Below, piece after piece: positions 63,480 to 64,000 of a DNA stretch of 64,000 bases (position 1 is the first letter of the stretch; the number at the start of each line of letters is the position of its first letter). Source of the DNA: PALSA-612 sp963791225. Its GTDB lineage: Bacteria; Actinomycetota; Thermoleophilia; Gaiellales; Gaiellaceae. The notes beneath the pieces are model-generated. The model was not told where the DNA came from, did not search any database, and saw nothing but the letters and a program-made list of their open reading frames with translations. Position numbers and translations under genes: made by a program. The stretch lies in assembly GCA_963791225.1 (NCBI GenBank), contig CAWBRV010000007.1, forward strand, positions 248,001-312,000. Direction: 5' to 3'.

Positions 63480-64000
63480 ATGCCCGGGAAGACGCCGGTC
63501 GAGCTGCACATCATCTCGGACGCCACCGGCGAGACCGCGACCCGGCTCGTCGCTGCGCTCGAGGCGCAGTTCCCCGACCAGCCGTTCGAGGAGGTGCGCC
63601 ACCCGATGGTCGAGACGGTCGACGACCTGATGCTCGCGGTCAACCGCGCCAAGGGCCGGCCGGCGGTTCTCGTGTACACGATCGTCAAGACCGAGCTCCG
63701 CGACGCGATGCGGGCGCTCTGCCGGCAGGCGAAGCTCCACTACTGCGACATCCTCGGGCCGCCGCTCGCCTCGATCGCGAAGGTCTCGGGGATGGCTGCA
63801 CAGATGAAGCCGGGCGCGCGGCCGCCGCTCGACTCCGCCTACTTCCGGCGCATGGCGGCGATCGAGTTCGCGGTCAAGTTCGACGACGGTGTCGGCAGCG
63901 GCCTGCGCGAGTCGGACATCGTTCTCGTCGGCGTGTCCCGGACGTCGAAGACGCCGCTATCGATGTACCTCGGCTACCTCGGATACAAGACGGCGAACGT
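63480..64000 (+). CDS. ppsR: pyruvate,phosphate dikinase regulatory protein, 5' part
   Basis: The gene runs off the window with 173 codons visible. MPGKTPVELHIISDATGETATRLVAALEAQFPD is the DUF299 opening. GVSRTSKTPLSMYLGYLGYKTANV contains the P-loop-like site of these bifunctional kinase/phosphorylases. They regulate PPDK or PEP synthase by ADP-dependent phosphorylation. The rest of the gene is outside the window. Confidence 0.9.
   Translation, partial: MPGKTPVELHIISDATGETATRLVAALEAQFPDQPFEEVRHPMVETVDDLMLAVNRAKGRPAVLVYTIVKTELRDAMRALCRQAKLHYCDILGPPLASIAKVSGMAAQMKPGARPPLDSAYFRRMAAIEFAVKFDDGVGSGLRESDIVLVGVSRTSKTPLSMYLGYLGYKTAN

Overview
The window is a high-GC bacterial chromosome segment. The gene content is that of an actinobacterium, and I infer a deep-branching lineage such as Thermoleophilia. 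The reasons are the TANNNT -10 boxes with leaderless starts, many GTG starts and 1-4 nt gene overlaps, a dimeric-type GlyRS, and the AroK-AroB fusion. There is no rRNA, tRNA, CRISPR array or recognisable prophage.

Layout. 0-3 kb: a hydrolase-cyclase fusion and a small minus-strand group (methyltransferase, uracil-DNA glycosylase, VOC protein). 2.9-15.3 kb: a histidine-utilisation locus (ftcD, hutH, small membrane protein, hutU, cupin, hutI) interrupted by a minus-strand block that encodes an MmpL-type exporter and four secreted proteins. 15.3-25.8 kb: MBL hydrolase, hisS, aspS, RlpA-like protein, mnmA, alaS, ruvX, mltG. 26.8-32.3 kb: aroE-aroC-aroKB-aroQ-pepP-efp, the shikimate pathway plus EF-P. 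32.3-37.5 kb: an accessory insert of hypothetical proteins, a hydrolase, a PQQ-type sugar-dehydrogenase-like lipoprotein and a thymidylate-synthase-like gene, with several long hairpins. 37.6-50.2 kb: an unusual pseudo-carboxyltransferase/BCCP fusion, then accC-nusB-xseB-ispA-kynU-tlyA-nadK, recN, pyrG and an M20 peptidase. 50.3-57.5 kb: ald, deoB, methyltransferase, deoA, mutM, P1-family peptidase, recO. 57.5-64 kb: extradiol dioxygenase, GNAT, MFS, glyS, M20 amidohydrolase and the 5' part of ppsR.

The most striking observation is a family of seven dispersed intergenic elements (A-G, in both orientations). All seven share one promoter-like layout: a box of the type TCGTCAC, either 8 or 19 bp of spacing, a CACC-type -35, exactly 19 bp, a TACGAT-type -10, and then a G-rich start of the type GTGGGTGGTGGG that runs into a hairpin. 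Five sit in front of genes that mostly have their own start signals, and two point backwards into the 3' ends of upstream genes. This fits independent small RNA genes or a mobile promoter repeat better than gene leaders. I do not recognise the family.

A second pattern is pervasive leaderless initiation. A TANNNT-type hexamer begins 12-14 bp upstream of the start codon in about twenty genes, and at six junctions the stop codon of the upstream gene is itself the first three bases of that hexamer.

Several conserved genes carry apparent single-base insertions (ftcD, hisS, ald, deoA, a P1 peptidase, a methyltransferase, DUF1003 and a secreted protein). I annotate these as single genes across the shift. 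Sequencing or assembly error is the simplest explanation, but the bias to +1 is notable.
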